Assembly (NCBI RefSeq): GCF_016464365.1
Contig: NZ_JADCUC010000006.1
Span: forward strand, 62,001-126,000
Direction: 5' to 3'
Length of the DNA: 64,000 nucleotides
DNA from: Sandaracinobacteroides hominis
Lineage (GTDB): Bacteria; Pseudomonadota; Alphaproteobacteria; Sphingomonadales; Sphingomonadaceae
The notes under the pieces are model-generated. The model searched no databases. It was not told where the DNA came from and saw nothing but the letters and a program-made list of their open reading frames with translations. This document shows positions 50,167 through 60,201 of the stretch, one piece after another. The translations under genes were made by a program, and so were the position numbers. How positions within the stretch are numbered: position 1 is the stretch's first letter; each line of letters starts with the position of its first letter.

Positions 50167-52236
50167 ATGATGTCGCGTCGCCTGCTGCCCCTGCTCTTTC
50201 CTGCCCTTGTGTACGCCTTGTTGCCGCTCCACGCCGCGCAGGCAGCCGGGGACGTGCGGCCCGCGGACGATGACGTACATCCCGATCAGGGCCAGGACAT
50301 CATCGTCACCGGCATCATCGTCCGCAACAAGGTCGATCTCCTGTCAGGCGTGAGTGTCCTCTCCGGCGCGACGCTCCAAAGCGCCGTGCGTCCGACGCTT
50401 GGCGATACGCTGGCCCGGCTCCCCGGTGTTTCGGCGACCAGCTTTGGCCCCAACGCTTCGCGCCCCATCCTTCGCGGGTTTCAAGGCGAACGCATCCGCA
50501 TGCTGACGGACGGCATTGGCAGCTTTGACGTTTCCAACACCTCGGCGGACCATGCCGTCGTCATCAACCCGCTCACCGCCCGCCGCATCGAGGTGGTGCG
50601 CGGCCCGGCGGCCCTGCTTTACGGTTCGGCCGCCATTGGTGGGGTGGTGAACGTGCAGGACGGCCGCATCCCTTCGACGATCCCGGAGGGCCATGTGCAC
50701 CTGGATGCGACGGCCGCCTATGCGACGGCCGCCAAGGCACGCAACATTGCTGCCAGCGCCGACGTGCCGCTGGGCAATAGCGGGCTGGTTGCGCATGTGG
50801 ATGGCAGCTGGGCGAAATCGGACGATCTGCGCACCGGCGGCTACATTTATGCCCAGCCCATTCGGGAAGAGGCCGAGGCGCTTGGGCAGGCAGCTGAAGG
50901 CGATCGCCGCGGCCGCTTGCCGAACACCGCTGCCGAGACCAAGGATGGTTCCGTTGGCCTCGCCTATGTTTCGGGCAAGGACAGCATCGGCGTGGCGGTG
51001 AGCCACTATGACAGCGTCTACGGCGTTCCCGTCCGCTTCGATCCAGCATCCGACGAAGCCCCCGAGGCGCCGGTCATCGACATGCAGCAGACGCGCGTGG
51101 ATGCGCGGGCCGATTTCGGCACGGGTGGCGGCTTCATCGATCGTCTCCGCTTCCGCTTCGGTTTCGCCGACTACCAGCACGCCGAACTCGAGGAAGGCGG
51201 AGAAGTCGGCACGCGCTTCTTTGCGCAGGGGCTCGAAGCCCGCTTCGAGGCCGTGCAGCGCGAGCAGGGCGTCTGGAAAGGCGCTTCCGGCGTGCAGTAT
51301 CTGGCCCGTGACATGAATATCATCGGCGAAGAGGCGTTCCTGCCGCGCAACTCCACCGAGCAGGTGGGCATCTTCACGTTGCAGCAGTTCGACTTCGGCG
51401 CCCTGCAGGCAGAGGCCGGCGCGCGGGTCGAAAACAGCAAGGTTCGTGCAGTCGGCGCTCCATCGCGCGATTTCACCGCCTTTTCCGGTTCGGGTGGCGC
51501 TTCGATCGCACTGGCTCCAGGATGGAGGACTGGTCTGAACCTCAGCTACTCCGAGCGGGCGCCTTCCGCCGAAGAGCTTTACGCCGACGGTCCGCACGGT
51601 GCGACGCAGGCCTATGAGATCGGCAACCCCGATTTCGGTCTCGAACGCTCCACCTCGGCTGAGCTGACCCTGCGCGGCAAGGGAGACGGATACAGGCTGG
51701 AAATCTCAGCCTTCTACAGCCATTTCAATGGCTTCATCTATGACACCCAGACCGGGGAGGTTCGCGACGACCTGCCGGTGTTCCAGGCCTATCAGAGCCG
51801 CGCGCGCTATTATGGCGCCGAGCTGGACGGTGACCTGCACCTGGCCGATTTTGGCTCCACCGCGCTGAAGGGGACGCTGGTCGCCGACTATGTCCGTGCC
51901 GACCTGTTGGGCGGGGGCGGACCGGTGCCGCGTATTCCGCCGTACCGCGTCATCGCCGGGCTGGCCGCGCAAGGCGGCCCGCTGGGCGGCAGGGTGGAAG
52001 TGGAGCGTGCCTCTGCGCAGAGCCGCACGGCCGAGTTCGAGACGCGGACGCCAGGCTGGACAATGGTGAACGCCAGCATCGACTGGCAACCGATGGGCCC
52101 GCAGGGGCCGCTGACCCTGATGCTGGCTGCAAACAACATCTTCGATGTGGAGGCCCGCGCCAGCACCAGCGTGCTGAAAGACTATGCGCCGCTGGCCGGA
52201 CGCGATATCCGCCTCTCCGCCAGGATCAGCTTCTAG
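50167..52236 (+). CDS. ZnuD-like TonB-dependent outer-membrane receptor
   Basis: A 689-aa receptor with a signal peptide (about 1-26), a TonB box region (QDIIVTGII) and a plug domain. The plug motifs RPILRGFQGERIRMLTDGIG, DHAVVINPLTARRIEVVRGP and LLYGSAAIGGVVNVQDGRIP closely resemble the zinc receptor ZnuD of Neisseria. The barrel ends in Phe (RLSARISF). Histidine-rich loops are modest, so the metal (zinc or other) is not certain, but the candidate Zur box upstream supports zinc. The start is the ATG at 50167. It is separated from ccrM by a terminator. Confidence 0.9.
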   Translation: MMSRRLLPLLFPALVYALLPLHAAQAAGDVRPADDDVHPDQGQDIIVTGIIVRNKVDLLSGVSVLSGATLQSAVRPTLGDTLARLPGVSATSFGPNASRPILRGFQGERIRMLTDGIGSFDVSNTSADHAVVINPLTARRIEVVRGPAALLYGSAAIGGVVNVQDGRIPSTIPEGHVHLDATAAYATAAKARNIAASADVPLGNSGLVAHVDGSWAKSDDLRTGGYIYAQPIREEAEALGQAAEGDRRGRLPNTAAETKDGSVGLAYVSGKDSIGVAVSHYDSVYGVPVRFDPASDEAPEAPVIDMQQTRVDARADFGTGGGFIDRLRFRFGFADYQHAELEEGGEVGTRFFAQGLEARFEAVQREQGVWKGASGVQYLARDMNIIGEEAFLPRNSTEQVGIFTLQQFDFGALQAEAGARVENSKVRAVGAPSRDFTAFSGSGGASIALAPGWRTGLNLSYSERAPSAEELYADGPHGATQAYEIGNPDFGLERSTSAELTLRGKGDGYRLEISAFYSHFNGFIYDTQTGEVRDDLPVFQAYQSRARYYGAELDGDLHLADFGSTALKGTLVADYVRADLLGGGGPVPRIPPYRVIAGLAAQGGPLGGRVEVERASAQSRTAEFETRTPGWTMVNASIDWQPMGPQGPLTLMLAANNIFDVEARASTSVLKDYAPLAGRDIRLSARISF

Positions 52237-52690
52237 CGCAGGCCTTGCCGAAGTCGGCGAGCTGCTGTGCCGTCGGCGCAGCAGCCGTCGCGCGGCCGGC
52301 GAAGGTGACGACGACAAAGCGGCTGTTCTGGCCGATTCCGCGCAGGAATCCGGCCTGATCGGCGACCAGCGCATCGACCCGGGTGCCGCCGGTGGGTAGC
52401 ACGCGACCGGTGCCGCCCAGCACCAGTTCGGTGCGACCCTGGAAGACGCTGAGGCTGGAGGGGAATTCGCCCTCCCGGATGTTGCGCGGCAGCCGCGAGG
52501 TCCAGGTGGACAGGCTCATCTTCGCGGCTCCGCAATCGATGCGGAATGCATTCGCCGTCTGCGGCTTACCCCGCACCAGGGCGGCCGTGGTGGGCTGCAC
52601 CTCCAGCGTCCAGCCATTGTCCTGCGCCTGCGCAGCGCCGCTTGCCAGCAGGAATAGCGGCAGCGCCGCGCGAAAAAGCTTGCGTGTCAT
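52226..52690 (-). CDS. Secreted protein of unknown function
   Basis: A 154-aa protein with a clear signal peptide (KLFRAALPLFLLASGAAQAQ). The mature part looks like a small beta-rich domain (FRIDCGAAKMSLSTWTSRLP, then FPSSLSVFQGRTELVLGGTG) with two Cys, one near each end, which could form a disulfide. I do not recognise the family. Its 3' end overlaps the TonB receptor's by 11 nt. Confidence 0.75.
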   Translation of the reverse strand: MTRKLFRAALPLFLLASGAAQAQDNGWTLEVQPTTAALVRGKPQTANAFRIDCGAAKMSLSTWTSRLPRNIREGEFPSSLSVFQGRTELVLGGTGRVLPTGGTRVDALVADQAGFLRGIGQNSRFVVVTFAGRATAAAPTAQQLADFGKACARS

Positions 52691-52761
52691 GCAGCGCCCA
52701 TAGGGCGAGATGCGGCATCCCGCCAGCCCCGGTTTTGACGCTTCGATCGCAGCGACGGATT

Positions 52762-53218
52762 ATGCTGGCAAGTCGCATGGCCTTGAGAACGACGACGTCT
52801 TCGGAACCCGTCCGCCTGTTCATTTCCTACGCCCGCGAAGAGCGGGACCGGGTGGAGTGGCTGGCCCATGCGCTGGAAGGCGCTGGCTACAAGGTCTGGT
52901 GGGATGCCGCGCTGGAGGGAGGGCACCAGTTCGCAGCCGAAATCACCCGTGAGCTAAGCGCCCCCGACGCCGTTCTGGTCGTCTGGTCGGATGACGCCGT
53001 ACGTTCCAACTGGGTGCTGGATGAGGCGATGGTCGGGCGCAATTACCCGCGCCGCTACCCGCCTGCTGGACAAGCCGGTTCCAGCCTTGCCGGCTGACCG
53101 CGGCGGCAAGCCGAAGGTTGCGCGCAAATCGAAGGATTCCACCCCAGTCTGGGTGCCTTTCGCCTGGGCGATCTTCGGCTTTGTCGTCTGGATAATCGTC
53201 TCAGGCCGCTACGGCTGA
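52762..53218 (+). pseudogene. Degraded TIR-domain membrane protein gene
   Basis: The first frame (ATG at 52762 or 52777, stop at 53097) encodes the first half of a TIR domain: RLFISYAREERDRVEWLAHA, GYKVWWDAALEGGHQF, DAVLVVWSDDAVRSNWVLDE. The Glu of the W..E helix, catalytic in TIR NADases, is kept. After VGRN the family pattern stops. In the +1 frame the sequence goes on as a basic linker (DRGGKPKVARKSKD) and one membrane helix (VWVPFAWAIFGFVVWIIV) ending at 53218. The simplest reading is an internal deletion of the second TIR half with a frameshift. A short, intact 106-111-aa TIR protein is the alternative. Confidence 0.65.
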
Positions 53219-53298
53219 GAGCAGGCCGTTTCAGGAGAAGGGCCCCGAAACCGCTTACGCGATAACGGAGCCCGAATACCCATTAGCTGGCGATCCTC

Positions 53299-54828
53299 TC
53301 AGCCGGCGCTGGCACGGGGGCCGCGGTTGCCGCCGCCGCCACGATTGCCGCCGCTGCGGCCATAGCCGCCCCGCCCGCCGTTGTTGCCGCCGTATCCGCT
53401 GCCCTGGGCGCGCGGGTGCGCATGTTGGGCGCGCTCATCCGAGCGGTGGCTGTCGGCGCGATGGCCCTCCGAGCGATTCGCTTCCGAGCGCTGGCCTTCG
53501 GCACGCGGTTCGCCAAAGCGGCTCTCGCCGTTGCGGTGGTCGGCGTGACGGCTCTGGCCGGGGCGGCCGCCGCGTTCGCCGAAGCGCCGCGGCGCATGCT
53601 TGTGCGTGCCAACTTCACCCCGACGGGCACGATGCTCGTCGCGTTGTTCGCCGGCCGCCGTCGGCACCGGCTTCGGCAGCTTTGCCGCTTCCTTCAGGAA
53701 GTTTTCCGGCAGCGGCAGCGTGTCGATCTTCAGCCGCGTCAGCTTTTCGATGTCCTTGAGATATGCCTTCTCGTCCGGTGCGCAGAAGCTGACCGCAACA
53801 CCATCGAGGCCGGCGCGGGCCGTCCGGCCGATGCGGTGCACATATTGCTCGGGCACATTCGGCAGCTCGAAGTTGATCACATGGCTGACGGCGTCGATGT
53901 CGATCCCGCGCGCGGCGATGTCGGTCGCGACCAGCACGCCGATCTCCCCCTTCTTGAACTGCTCCAGCGCCCGTTCGCGCTGCGGCTGGCTCTTGTTGCC
54001 GTGGATCGCGGCCGAACGGATGCCGGCACCCTGCAGGTGCCGCACCACGCGGTCGGCGCCATGCTTGGTACGGGTAAACACCAGGCACTTCGCAAACTCG
54101 GGCTGTTTCAGCGTCATGGTGAGAAGCGGCTGCTTTTCGGCCTGATTCACATGCGTCACAAACTGCTGCACGCGCTCCGCAGTGGTCGAAACCGGGGCGA
54201 CGGCAACCTTCACCGGATTGGTGAGGTAACGGCCGGCCAGATCGGCGATGCTGGCAGGCATCGTCGCCGAGAAGAACAGGCTCTGGCGCTGGCGCGGGAC
54301 GATCTGGGCAATGCGCTTCAGGCTGTGGATGAAGCCGAGATCCAGCATCTGGTCGGCTTCATCGAGCACCAGCACCTCTACCTGATCGAGCAGCAGGGCG
54401 CGGCGATCGACAAGGTCCAGCAGGCGGCCGGGCGTTGCGACGAGGACGTCGACACCGGTGTAGAGCTGCTTTTCCTGGCGCGGGATCGGCACACCGCCAA
54501 ACACCGTCATCACCGTCAGCTTGATATAGCGCGAATAGGCGCGGAAGCTGTCGGCGATCTGCGTCGCCAGCTCGCGCGTGGGGGCCAGCACCAGCACGCG
54601 CGGCGCCATCTTGCGGCGCGGGGCCGGGTTACCGATCAGATAGTTGAGGATCGGCAGCGCGAAAGCCGCCGTCTTGCCGGTGCCGGTCTGGGCGATGCCC
54701 AGCAGATCCTTGCGCTCCAGCGCCGGCGGAATGGCCTGCAGCTGGATAGGGGTGGGGTTTTCATAGCCCTCTTCGGCAAGTGCAGCGAGAAGGGGCTGGG
54801 CAAGACCCAGCGATTCAAAAGTGGTCAA
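53299..54828 (-). CDS. RhlE-type DEAD-box RNA helicase
   Basis: A 509-aa RNA helicase. Q motif PTPIQLQAIP, motif I AQTGTGKTAA, Ia PTRELATQI, motif II VLDEADQML, III SATMP, IV-V VATDIAARGIDI and VI HRIGRTARAG are all present. The C-terminal tail (about 400-509) is disordered, with Arg/Glu/His repeats (SEANRSEGHRADSHRSDERA) and then RGG-like Gly/Arg repeats (GYGGNNGGRGGYGRSGGNRG). The start is the TTG at 54828, giving (M)TTFESLGL; its ribosome site is weak. Such helicases act in ribosome assembly or cold adaptation. Confidence 0.93.
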   Translation of the reverse strand: MTTFESLGLAQPLLAALAEEGYENPTPIQLQAIPPALERKDLLGIAQTGTGKTAAFALPILNYLIGNPAPRRKMAPRVLVLAPTRELATQIADSFRAYSRYIKLTVMTVFGGVPIPRQEKQLYTGVDVLVATPGRLLDLVDRRALLLDQVEVLVLDEADQMLDLGFIHSLKRIAQIVPRQRQSLFFSATMPASIADLAGRYLTNPVKVAVAPVSTTAERVQQFVTHVNQAEKQPLLTMTLKQPEFAKCLVFTRTKHGADRVVRHLQGAGIRSAAIHGNKSQPQRERALEQFKKGEIGVLVATDIAARGIDIDAVSHVINFELPNVPEQYVHRIGRTARAGLDGVAVSFCAPDEKAYLKDIEKLTRLKIDTLPLPENFLKEAAKLPKPVPTAAGEQRDEHRARRGEVGTHKHAPRRFGERGGRPGQSRHADHRNGESRFGEPRAEGQRSEANRSEGHRADSHRSDERAQHAHPRAQGSGYGGNNGGRGGYGRSGGNRGGGGNRGPRASAG

Positions 54829-55070
54829 TGGTCGTCTTTCAGGTCTGACCCGCGCGCACGTTCGCATTCGAACGACGCTTGAGCCGGTCAGACATCCCGC
54901 GTGGCAGGAATGTCGTGGGGATTGCAGCGGTAACCCGGGGTCGGTTCGGGGGGCAGAAGCCCCGCGCGTCGATCACGCGCCCCGGCGACTGGGCTCCTCG
55001 CACGCCCGATGTTTCGGACGGAGGCCATCGCTGCGCCGCAGCATATGGGGCAACGGCGCTCAAAAAGCAA

Positions 55071-55100
55071 GGGAGCGCGCGGCGATCGCCGCGCGCCCCC
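55071..55100 (-). terminator. Terminator after the CAT-family permease
   Basis: A near-perfect stem around ATC (GGGAGCGCGCGGC with GCCGCGCGCCCCC, one mismatch), followed on the minus strand by TTGCTTTTTG. It is 21 nt past the permease stop. The remaining bases between here and the helicase start hold nothing clear. Confidence 0.88.
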
Positions 55101-55121
55101 CTGTTTGGCGTTCAGCGCGGG

Positions 55122-56582
55122 CTATTCCGCCGGCGCGAGATGCGGATGCGCCACATGGCTTTTGCGATAGCCATAAGCCCAATACACCACCAACCCGATT
55201 GCCGCCCAGCCAAAGAACATCAGCTCAGTATAGCCCGAGAGCTGCGTGAACAGGAACACGCAGCCGACGGTCGCCAGCGGGGCGACCACCCACACCAGCG
55301 GGGTGCGGAAGTGGCGGGTGCGGCCGGGCTGCGTGCGACGCAGGATCATCACGCCGATGGCGACCAGCGCAAACGCGAACAGCGTTCCGGAGTTGGAGAT
55401 GTCGGCCAAAGCGCCCACCGGGAACAGCGCGGCGAAAACTGCAACGAAAAGGCCGGTGCAGATGGTCACCACATGCGGGGTGCCATATCTCGGATGCAGT
55501 TTGGAGAATATCGACGGCAGCAGGCCATCGCGGCTCATGGTGAAGAAGATCCGGGTCTGGCCGAACATCATCATCAGGATGACCGAGGGAAGTGCGATGC
55601 CGGCGGCGATAGCCACCAGATCGCCAGCCCAGCCATGGCCGATTGCGCGCAGCACATAGGCAAGCGCTTCCTTTGAGGACGCCAGCTCACCTGTCGGAGA
55701 AGCGCCGACGGCTCCGATCGCGCCTGCTGCAACCAGCAGGTAGATGATAGTGCAGACAGCCAGGCTGCCGATGAGGCCGATAGGGATGTTGCGCTGAGGG
55801 TTGATGGTCTCTTCGGCCGCAGTCGAAACCGCATCGAAGCCGACATAGGCGAAGAAGATGGAAGCGGCTGCGGCGGCGACACCAACCGTCACCATCTTGC
55901 CGCTGATCGGATCCACGACATTCTTTGCGAAGAAGCCGTTTGGAGCAAAGGGCTGGAAGTTCGCGGAATCCATCGCCGGAATCGCAAGCGCAATGAACAG
56001 CGCCAGCGCCGCCACCTTCACGCACACCAGAACGGTGTTGAAACGCGCACTTTCCTTGGTGCCGACTATCAGCAACAGCATGCAGACAAGGCCGATGCAC
56101 ATGGCCGGCAGGTTGATGAGCCCCGGCGTCTTGTCGAACGGCCCGTTGGTGAAGGTTGTCGGTATCGAAATGTTGAGAATTTCCTCGACAAGCCGGACCA
56201 TATAGCCCGACCAACCCACCGATACGGCGGATGCCGCGATGGCATATTCCAGCACCAGTGCCCAGCCCACGATCCAGGCGACGAGCTCGCCCATGGTCCC
56301 ATAGCTGTAGGTATAGGCCGATCCCGAAACCGGGATCATGGAGGCCATTTCCGCGTAGCAAAGCGCGGCCAGCGCGCAGACGGTGGCCGCGATCACGAAG
56401 CTGATCATCATTGCCGGGCCGGCCTTGGTGGCCGCCTCGGCCGTCAGCACGAAGATGCCGGTGCCGATGATGGCGCCGATGCCCAGCATGGTAAGTTGGA
56501 AAGCACCAAGAGTGCGGGTGAGCGCCTTTCGCTCGGCAGTTGCAAGTATGTCGTCGAGTGGCTTTACGCGCCAGAATAGCAT
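55122..56582 (-). CDS. CAT-family amino-acid permease
   Basis: A 486-aa transporter of the APC superfamily with about 12-13 membrane segments. TM1 is LTMLGIGAIIGTGIFVLTAEAA and the next block is ALCYAEMASMIPVSGSAYTYSY, followed by FAYVGFDAVSTAAEETINPQRN. These match the cationic amino-acid transporter (CAT/YfnA) subfamily. The start is the ATG at 56582, with AGGAG seven to eight bases upstream. The substrate is not defined by sequence. Confidence 0.94.
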   Translation of the reverse strand: MLFWRVKPLDDILATAERKALTRTLGAFQLTMLGIGAIIGTGIFVLTAEAATKAGPAMMISFVIAATVCALAALCYAEMASMIPVSGSAYTYSYGTMGELVAWIVGWALVLEYAIAASAVSVGWSGYMVRLVEEILNISIPTTFTNGPFDKTPGLINLPAMCIGLVCMLLLIVGTKESARFNTVLVCVKVAALALFIALAIPAMDSANFQPFAPNGFFAKNVVDPISGKMVTVGVAAAAASIFFAYVGFDAVSTAAEETINPQRNIPIGLIGSLAVCTIIYLLVAAGAIGAVGASPTGELASSKEALAYVLRAIGHGWAGDLVAIAAGIALPSVILMMMFGQTRIFFTMSRDGLLPSIFSKLHPRYGTPHVVTICTGLFVAVFAALFPVGALADISNSGTLFAFALVAIGVMILRRTQPGRTRHFRTPLVWVVAPLATVGCVFLFTQLSGYTELMFFGWAAIGLVVYWAYGYRKSHVAHPHLAPAE

Positions 56583-56733
56583 TGCGGTCTCCTGAACCCC
56601 CGGGGGTGGGCCCTCCATTGATTGGGGGTCCCATGCATTTTGCGTGGCCGAAACCTGATGAAGGGGCGCTTTCCAGTCAAGCGGGATGTGACGCCAAAGT
56701 CATAAAGCCGCGGCAAGCGGAGACCGGGCGCCC

Positions 56734-57117
56734 CTACATCCCGCGCGACAGCATCGGCCCCAGTGGCCGTCCGGCAAAGATATGCACATGCAGGTGCGGC
56801 ACTTCCTGATGCGAATTGATGCCTGCGTTGGCGAGAATGCGATACCCGTCTTCCTCAAGCCCGAGCTGGCGCGCGACTTCGCCTACGGCGCGGAAGAAGC
56901 CGCTGACCAGCGCATCCGAAGCATTGGCGGTGAAATCCGCCATGCTCACGTAGGGGCCCTTGGGGATCACCAGCACATGCACCGGCGCCTGCGGATTGAT
57001 GTCGTGGAAGGCAAAGGCGTAGTCGTCCTCATAGACCTTCTTCGCCGGGATTTCGCCGCGCAGGATGCGAGCGAAGATATTGTTCTCGTCATACGGGCTG
57101 CCGTTGGCGACGCTCAT
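56734..57117 (-). CDS. HIT-family nucleotide-binding hydrolase
   Basis: A 127-aa Hint-type protein, likely a purine nucleoside phosphoramidase. The active-site triad is His108, His110 and His112 (VPHLHVHIFAG). The N-terminal block is NNIFARILRGEIPAKKVYED and the fold motif is HVLVIPKGPYVSMADF. It is the last gene of the his operon, with a 4-nt overlap with hisE. Confidence 0.96.
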   Translation of the reverse strand: MSVANGSPYDENNIFARILRGEIPAKKVYEDDYAFAFHDINPQAPVHVLVIPKGPYVSMADFTANASDALVSGFFRAVGEVARQLGLEEDGYRILANAGINSHQEVPHLHVHIFAGRPLGPMLSRGM

Positions 57118-57431
57118 GTCAGTCTCCCCGCCTTTTCATCCAGCCCGGAACGGCCTTCGCGCCGCTCAAGTTCCGCATAGACCTGTTGTAGCAAAATGCC
57201 GCGCCCGTTGAGCACCAGCAGCAAGTGAAAAATCAGGTCTGCTGCCTCGCCAACCAGCGCCTCGCTATCCTGGGCGACGGCAGCGATGACGGTTTCCACC
57301 GCTTCCTCGCCCAGCTTTTCGGCCAGCTTCAGCGGGCCCTTTGCCAGTTGCTTCGCCACATAGCTGGTTTCGGCACTGCCGCCCGCCCGCTCTGCGATCA
57401 GTTTTTCCAGCCGCTCCAGGATGTCGCTCAC
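57114..57431 (-). CDS. hisE: Phosphoribosyl-ATP pyrophosphatase
   Basis: Second step of histidine synthesis: removes pyrophosphate from PR-ATP. It is 105 aa with the MazG-like helical motifs [14 protein letters not shown] and [18 protein letters not shown]. The GTG at 57431 overlaps the hisF stop (GTGA). HisI, the next enzyme, is not in the window. Confidence 0.96.
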   Translation of the reverse strand: MSDILERLEKLIAERAGGSAETSYVAKQLAKGPLKLAEKLGEEAVETVIAAVAQDSEALVGEAADLIFHLLLVLNGRGILLQQVYAELERREGRSGLDEKAGRLT

Positions 57432-58204
57432 GCTACGGTCTCCGGCGGTCGCACGGCGACATGTGCCGCCATCAGCGCATGTTTGGCGTCGGCAATGGAG
57501 GCTTCGCCGAAGTGGAACAGGCTGGCAGCCAGCACGGCAGATGCGCCACCCTGGGTCACGCCGGCGACCAGATCGTCCAGCCCGCCGACCCCGCCAGAAG
57601 CGACGACCGGCACCGGGACGGCGGAGCTGACAGCACGGAGCAGCGGCAGGTCATAGCCCGAGCGCGTACCATCCCTGTCCATCGAGGTCAGCAGGATTTC
57701 GCCGGCGCCCAGCTCGGCCATCTGCCGCGCAAACGCGATTGCATCGATGCCCGTCTCCCGGCGGCCGCCGTGGGTGAAGATTTCCCAGCGCTCGGGCGCC
57801 ACGGCCTTGGCGTCGATGGCGACGGTGATGCATTGTTCGCCAAAGGTGCGCGCCAGCTCTCCCACCAGCTCGGGGCGGGCGACAGCGGCGGAATTGACGG
57901 AAACCTTGTCGGCGCCCGCCTGCAGCAGTGCCCGCACATCGGCATGGGTTCGCACGCCGCCTCCAACGGTCAGCGGCATGAAGCAGTGCGCCGCCGTTTC
58001 CGAAACGATGTCGAGCAGCGTCGAGCGATCCTCATGGGAGGCGGTGATATCGAGGAACACCAGCTCGTCGGCGCCCGCCGCATCATAGCGGGCGGCAGCC
58101 TCCACCGGATCGCCGGCGTCGCGCAGGCCGAGGAAATTCACGCCCTTCACCACCCGGCCGTTGGCAACGTCGAGGCAGGGGATGACCCGCACGGCAAGAG
58201 TCAT
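57428..58204 (-). CDS. hisF: Imidazole glycerol phosphate synthase, cyclase subunit
   Basis: Works with HisH to form the imidazole ring. It is 258 aa in a TIM barrel. The N-terminus [20 protein letters not shown] has catalytic Asp12; the second catalytic Asp is in [17 protein letters not shown]. Phosphate loops are [10 protein letters not shown] and [10 protein letters not shown]. It is coupled to hisA (ATGA). Confidence 0.98.
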   Translation of the reverse strand: MTLAVRVIPCLDVANGRVVKGVNFLGLRDAGDPVEAAARYDAAGADELVFLDITASHEDRSTLLDIVSETAAHCFMPLTVGGGVRTHADVRALLQAGADKVSVNSAAVARPELVGELARTFGEQCITVAIDAKAVAPERWEIFTHGGRRETGIDAIAFARQMAELGAGEILLTSMDRDGTRSGYDLPLLRAVSSAVPVPVVASGGVGGLDDLVAGVTQGGASAVLAASLFHFGEASIADAKHALMAAHVAVRPPETVA

Positions 58205-58923
58205 CTCGCGGCCTGCAAGGCTTCGGCAAGCTGGATGCGGCCATCATAGAGAGAGCGTCCGGCGATCACCCCCTCGATGCCGCGTTTCAGGCGCAGGGCC
58301 TTGATCTCGCTTTTGTCGGCAAGCCCGCCCGAGGCGATGACCGGCAGCTTCACCGCCGCCGCGAGTGCGGCAGTCGCCTCTATGTTGACGCCCTTCAACA
58401 GGCCGTCCCGGCCGACATCCGTGAACAGCAGCGCGGCGACACCCGCGTCCTCGAAACGCCGCCCCATATCGGCGACCGGCACATCGGAAACATCGGCCCA
58501 GCCGCGCGTTGCCACCCTGCCGTCGCGGGCGTCCACGGCGACCACGACGCGGCCCGGATTGTCGGCGGCAGCGGTGCGGACGAGCGCCGGATCGGTCAAT
58601 GCTGCGGTGCCGATGATCACCCGCTCCACGCCCAACCTGAACCAACGCTCGATGGAGGCCATGTTGCGGATGCCGCCGCCCACCTGCACCTTCGCAGGCG
58701 TTGAGGCGAGGATCGCTTCCACGGCAGCGGCATTGCGCGCCTCGCCGGCGAAGGCGCCGTCCAGATCAACGACATGCAGCCAGCCGGCGCCGGCCTCTGC
58801 AAAGGCGCGGGCCTGGGCGGCCGGGTCCGATGCATAGACGGTGGCACGGTCCATGTCGCCTTCCGCAAGGCGGACGACTTCGCCGCCCTTCAGGTCGATT
58901 GCGGGATAGATTGTGAACGGCAT
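58201..58923 (-). CDS. hisA: ProFAR isomerase
   Basis: Fourth step of histidine synthesis, an Amadori rearrangement. It is 240 aa, a TIM barrel paralogous to his[18 protein letters not shown] (Asp10), [16 protein letters not shown], and [16 protein letters not shown] with the acid Asp. The start ATG at 58923 overlaps the hisH stop by one base. Confidence 0.98.
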   Translation of the reverse strand: MPFTIYPAIDLKGGEVVRLAEGDMDRATVYASDPAAQARAFAEAGAGWLHVVDLDGAFAGEARNAAAVEAILASTPAKVQVGGGIRNMASIERWFRLGVERVIIGTAALTDPALVRTAAADNPGRVVVAVDARDGRVATRGWADVSDVPVADMGRRFEDAGVAALLFTDVGRDGLLKGVNIEATAALAAAVKLPVIASGGLADKSEIKALRLKRGIEGVIAGRSLYDGRIQLAEALQAAR

Positions 58924-59531
58924 CAGGGTTTCCAGGCAAGCCAACGGCGGAGCAGCCGCAGGCCATAGCCCTGGCTTTTCTCGGGGTGAAACTGGCAACC
59001 CAGCATGTTCGCACGCTGGACAGCGGCGACTATGGGCGCGCCATAGCTGGCGGTGCCGGCGATATCGGCCGGGTCGGCGGCCTGCAGGGCATAGCTGTGC
59101 ACGAAATAGGCATAGCCGGGTTCGATCAGGCTGCCCGCGCGCGGCTCCACTTCGTTCCAGCCGATCTGCGGAATTTTCAACTCGCCTCCCGGTTCCATCC
59201 GGCGGACGGAGCCCTGCACCCAGCCGAGGCCGCGGTGCACGCCGAACTCATGGCCTTCATCAGACATCAGCTGCATGCCGACGCAGATGCCCAGGAACGG
59301 CACGGCGCGCTGGTGGACGGCCTCGTTCAGGGCTTCTTCCAACCCGTCGATGGCACGAAGCGCCGAAACGCAGGCGCCGAAGGCCCCGACGCCCGGCAGC
59401 ACGATGCGGTCGGCGGCACGGACGACGGCGGGGTCGTTGCTAACGTCCACGCGTTCGGCCCCGGCCGCCTGCAACGCATTCGCTGCCGAACGCAGATTGC
59501 CTGCGCCATAGTCGATCAGGGCTACGGCCAT
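58923..59531 (-). CDS. hisH: Imidazole glycerol phosphate synthase, glutaminase subunit
   Basis: Supplies ammonia to HisF. It is 202 aa. The class I amidotransferase triad is Cys83 (FLGICVGMQLM), His182 and Glu184 (CQFHPEKSQG). ALIDYGAGNLRS and VLPGVGAFGAC are family motifs. The start is the ATG at 59531, 4 nt after hisB. Confidence 0.98.
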   Translation of the reverse strand: MAVALIDYGAGNLRSAANALQAAGAERVDVSNDPAVVRAADRIVLPGVGAFGACVSALRAIDGLEEALNEAVHQRAVPFLGICVGMQLMSDEGHEFGVHRGLGWVQGSVRRMEPGGELKIPQIGWNEVEPRAGSLIEPGYAYFVHSYALQAADPADIAGTASYGAPIVAAVQRANMLGCQFHPEKSQGYGLRLLRRWLAWKP

Positions 59532-59535
59532 CGCG

Positions 59536-60138
59536 TCAGACGTAGGTTCCGCCAAGGCTTCCCTTGGTGGATGGAATGCTGCCCGCCTGCCGCGGATCGA
59601 TTGCCACCGCCTGCTTCAAGGCGCGCGCAAGGCCCTTGAAGCAGCTTTCGGCGATATGGTGGTTGTTTGAGCCATAGAGCGTCTCGACATGCAGGGTGAT
59701 CCCTGCCGCCTGCGAAAAGCTGTGGAACACGTGCCAGAACAGCTCGCAATCCATCCCGCCTAGCTGGCTCTGGGTGAAGTTCACCTTCCAGACCAGGAAG
59801 GGTCGGCCGGAAATGTCGAGCGCCACGCGTGAAAGCGTTTCGTCCATCGGCACATAGGCGTGGCCATAGCGTGTGATGCCGGCGCGGTCGCCAAGTGCCT
59901 TGGCAAACGCTTCGCCCAGCGCGATGGCGGTGTCCTCCACCGTGTGGTGGCCGTCGATATGCAAGTCGCCGACCGTCTTGATCTCCAGATCGAACATGCC
60001 GTGCCGGCCGAGCTGGTCGAGCATATGGTCATAGAAGCCGATACCCGTGGAGATGGACCGCTTGCCGGTTCCATCCAGGTTGACGGTCACGGAGACATCG
60101 GTCTCCGAAGTCTTGCGGGTAACGGTTCCAATTCGCAT
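59536..60138 (-). CDS. hisB: Imidazoleglycerol-phosphate dehydratase
   Basis: Seventh step of histidine synthesis, manganese-dependent. It is 200 aa, the single-function form. Metal motifs are [17 protein letters not shown] and [19 protein letters not shown], with [18 protein letters not shown] near the start. First of the clustered his genes here; 63 nt separate it from rmuC. Confidence 0.97.
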   Translation of the reverse strand: MRIGTVTRKTSETDVSVTVNLDGTGKRSISTGIGFYDHMLDQLGRHGMFDLEIKTVGDLHIDGHHTVEDTAIALGEAFAKALGDRAGITRYGHAYVPMDETLSRVALDISGRPFLVWKVNFTQSQLGGMDCELFWHVFHSFSQAAGITLHVETLYGSNNHHIAESCFKGLARALKQAVAIDPRQAGSIPSTKGSLGGTYV

Positions 60139-60201
60139 CGAGCGCCCTTTCGAGGCCCGCGGCTATAGCAGGCGAGGGCTGCGGTTCAACCTTGCGTGCG
60201 G

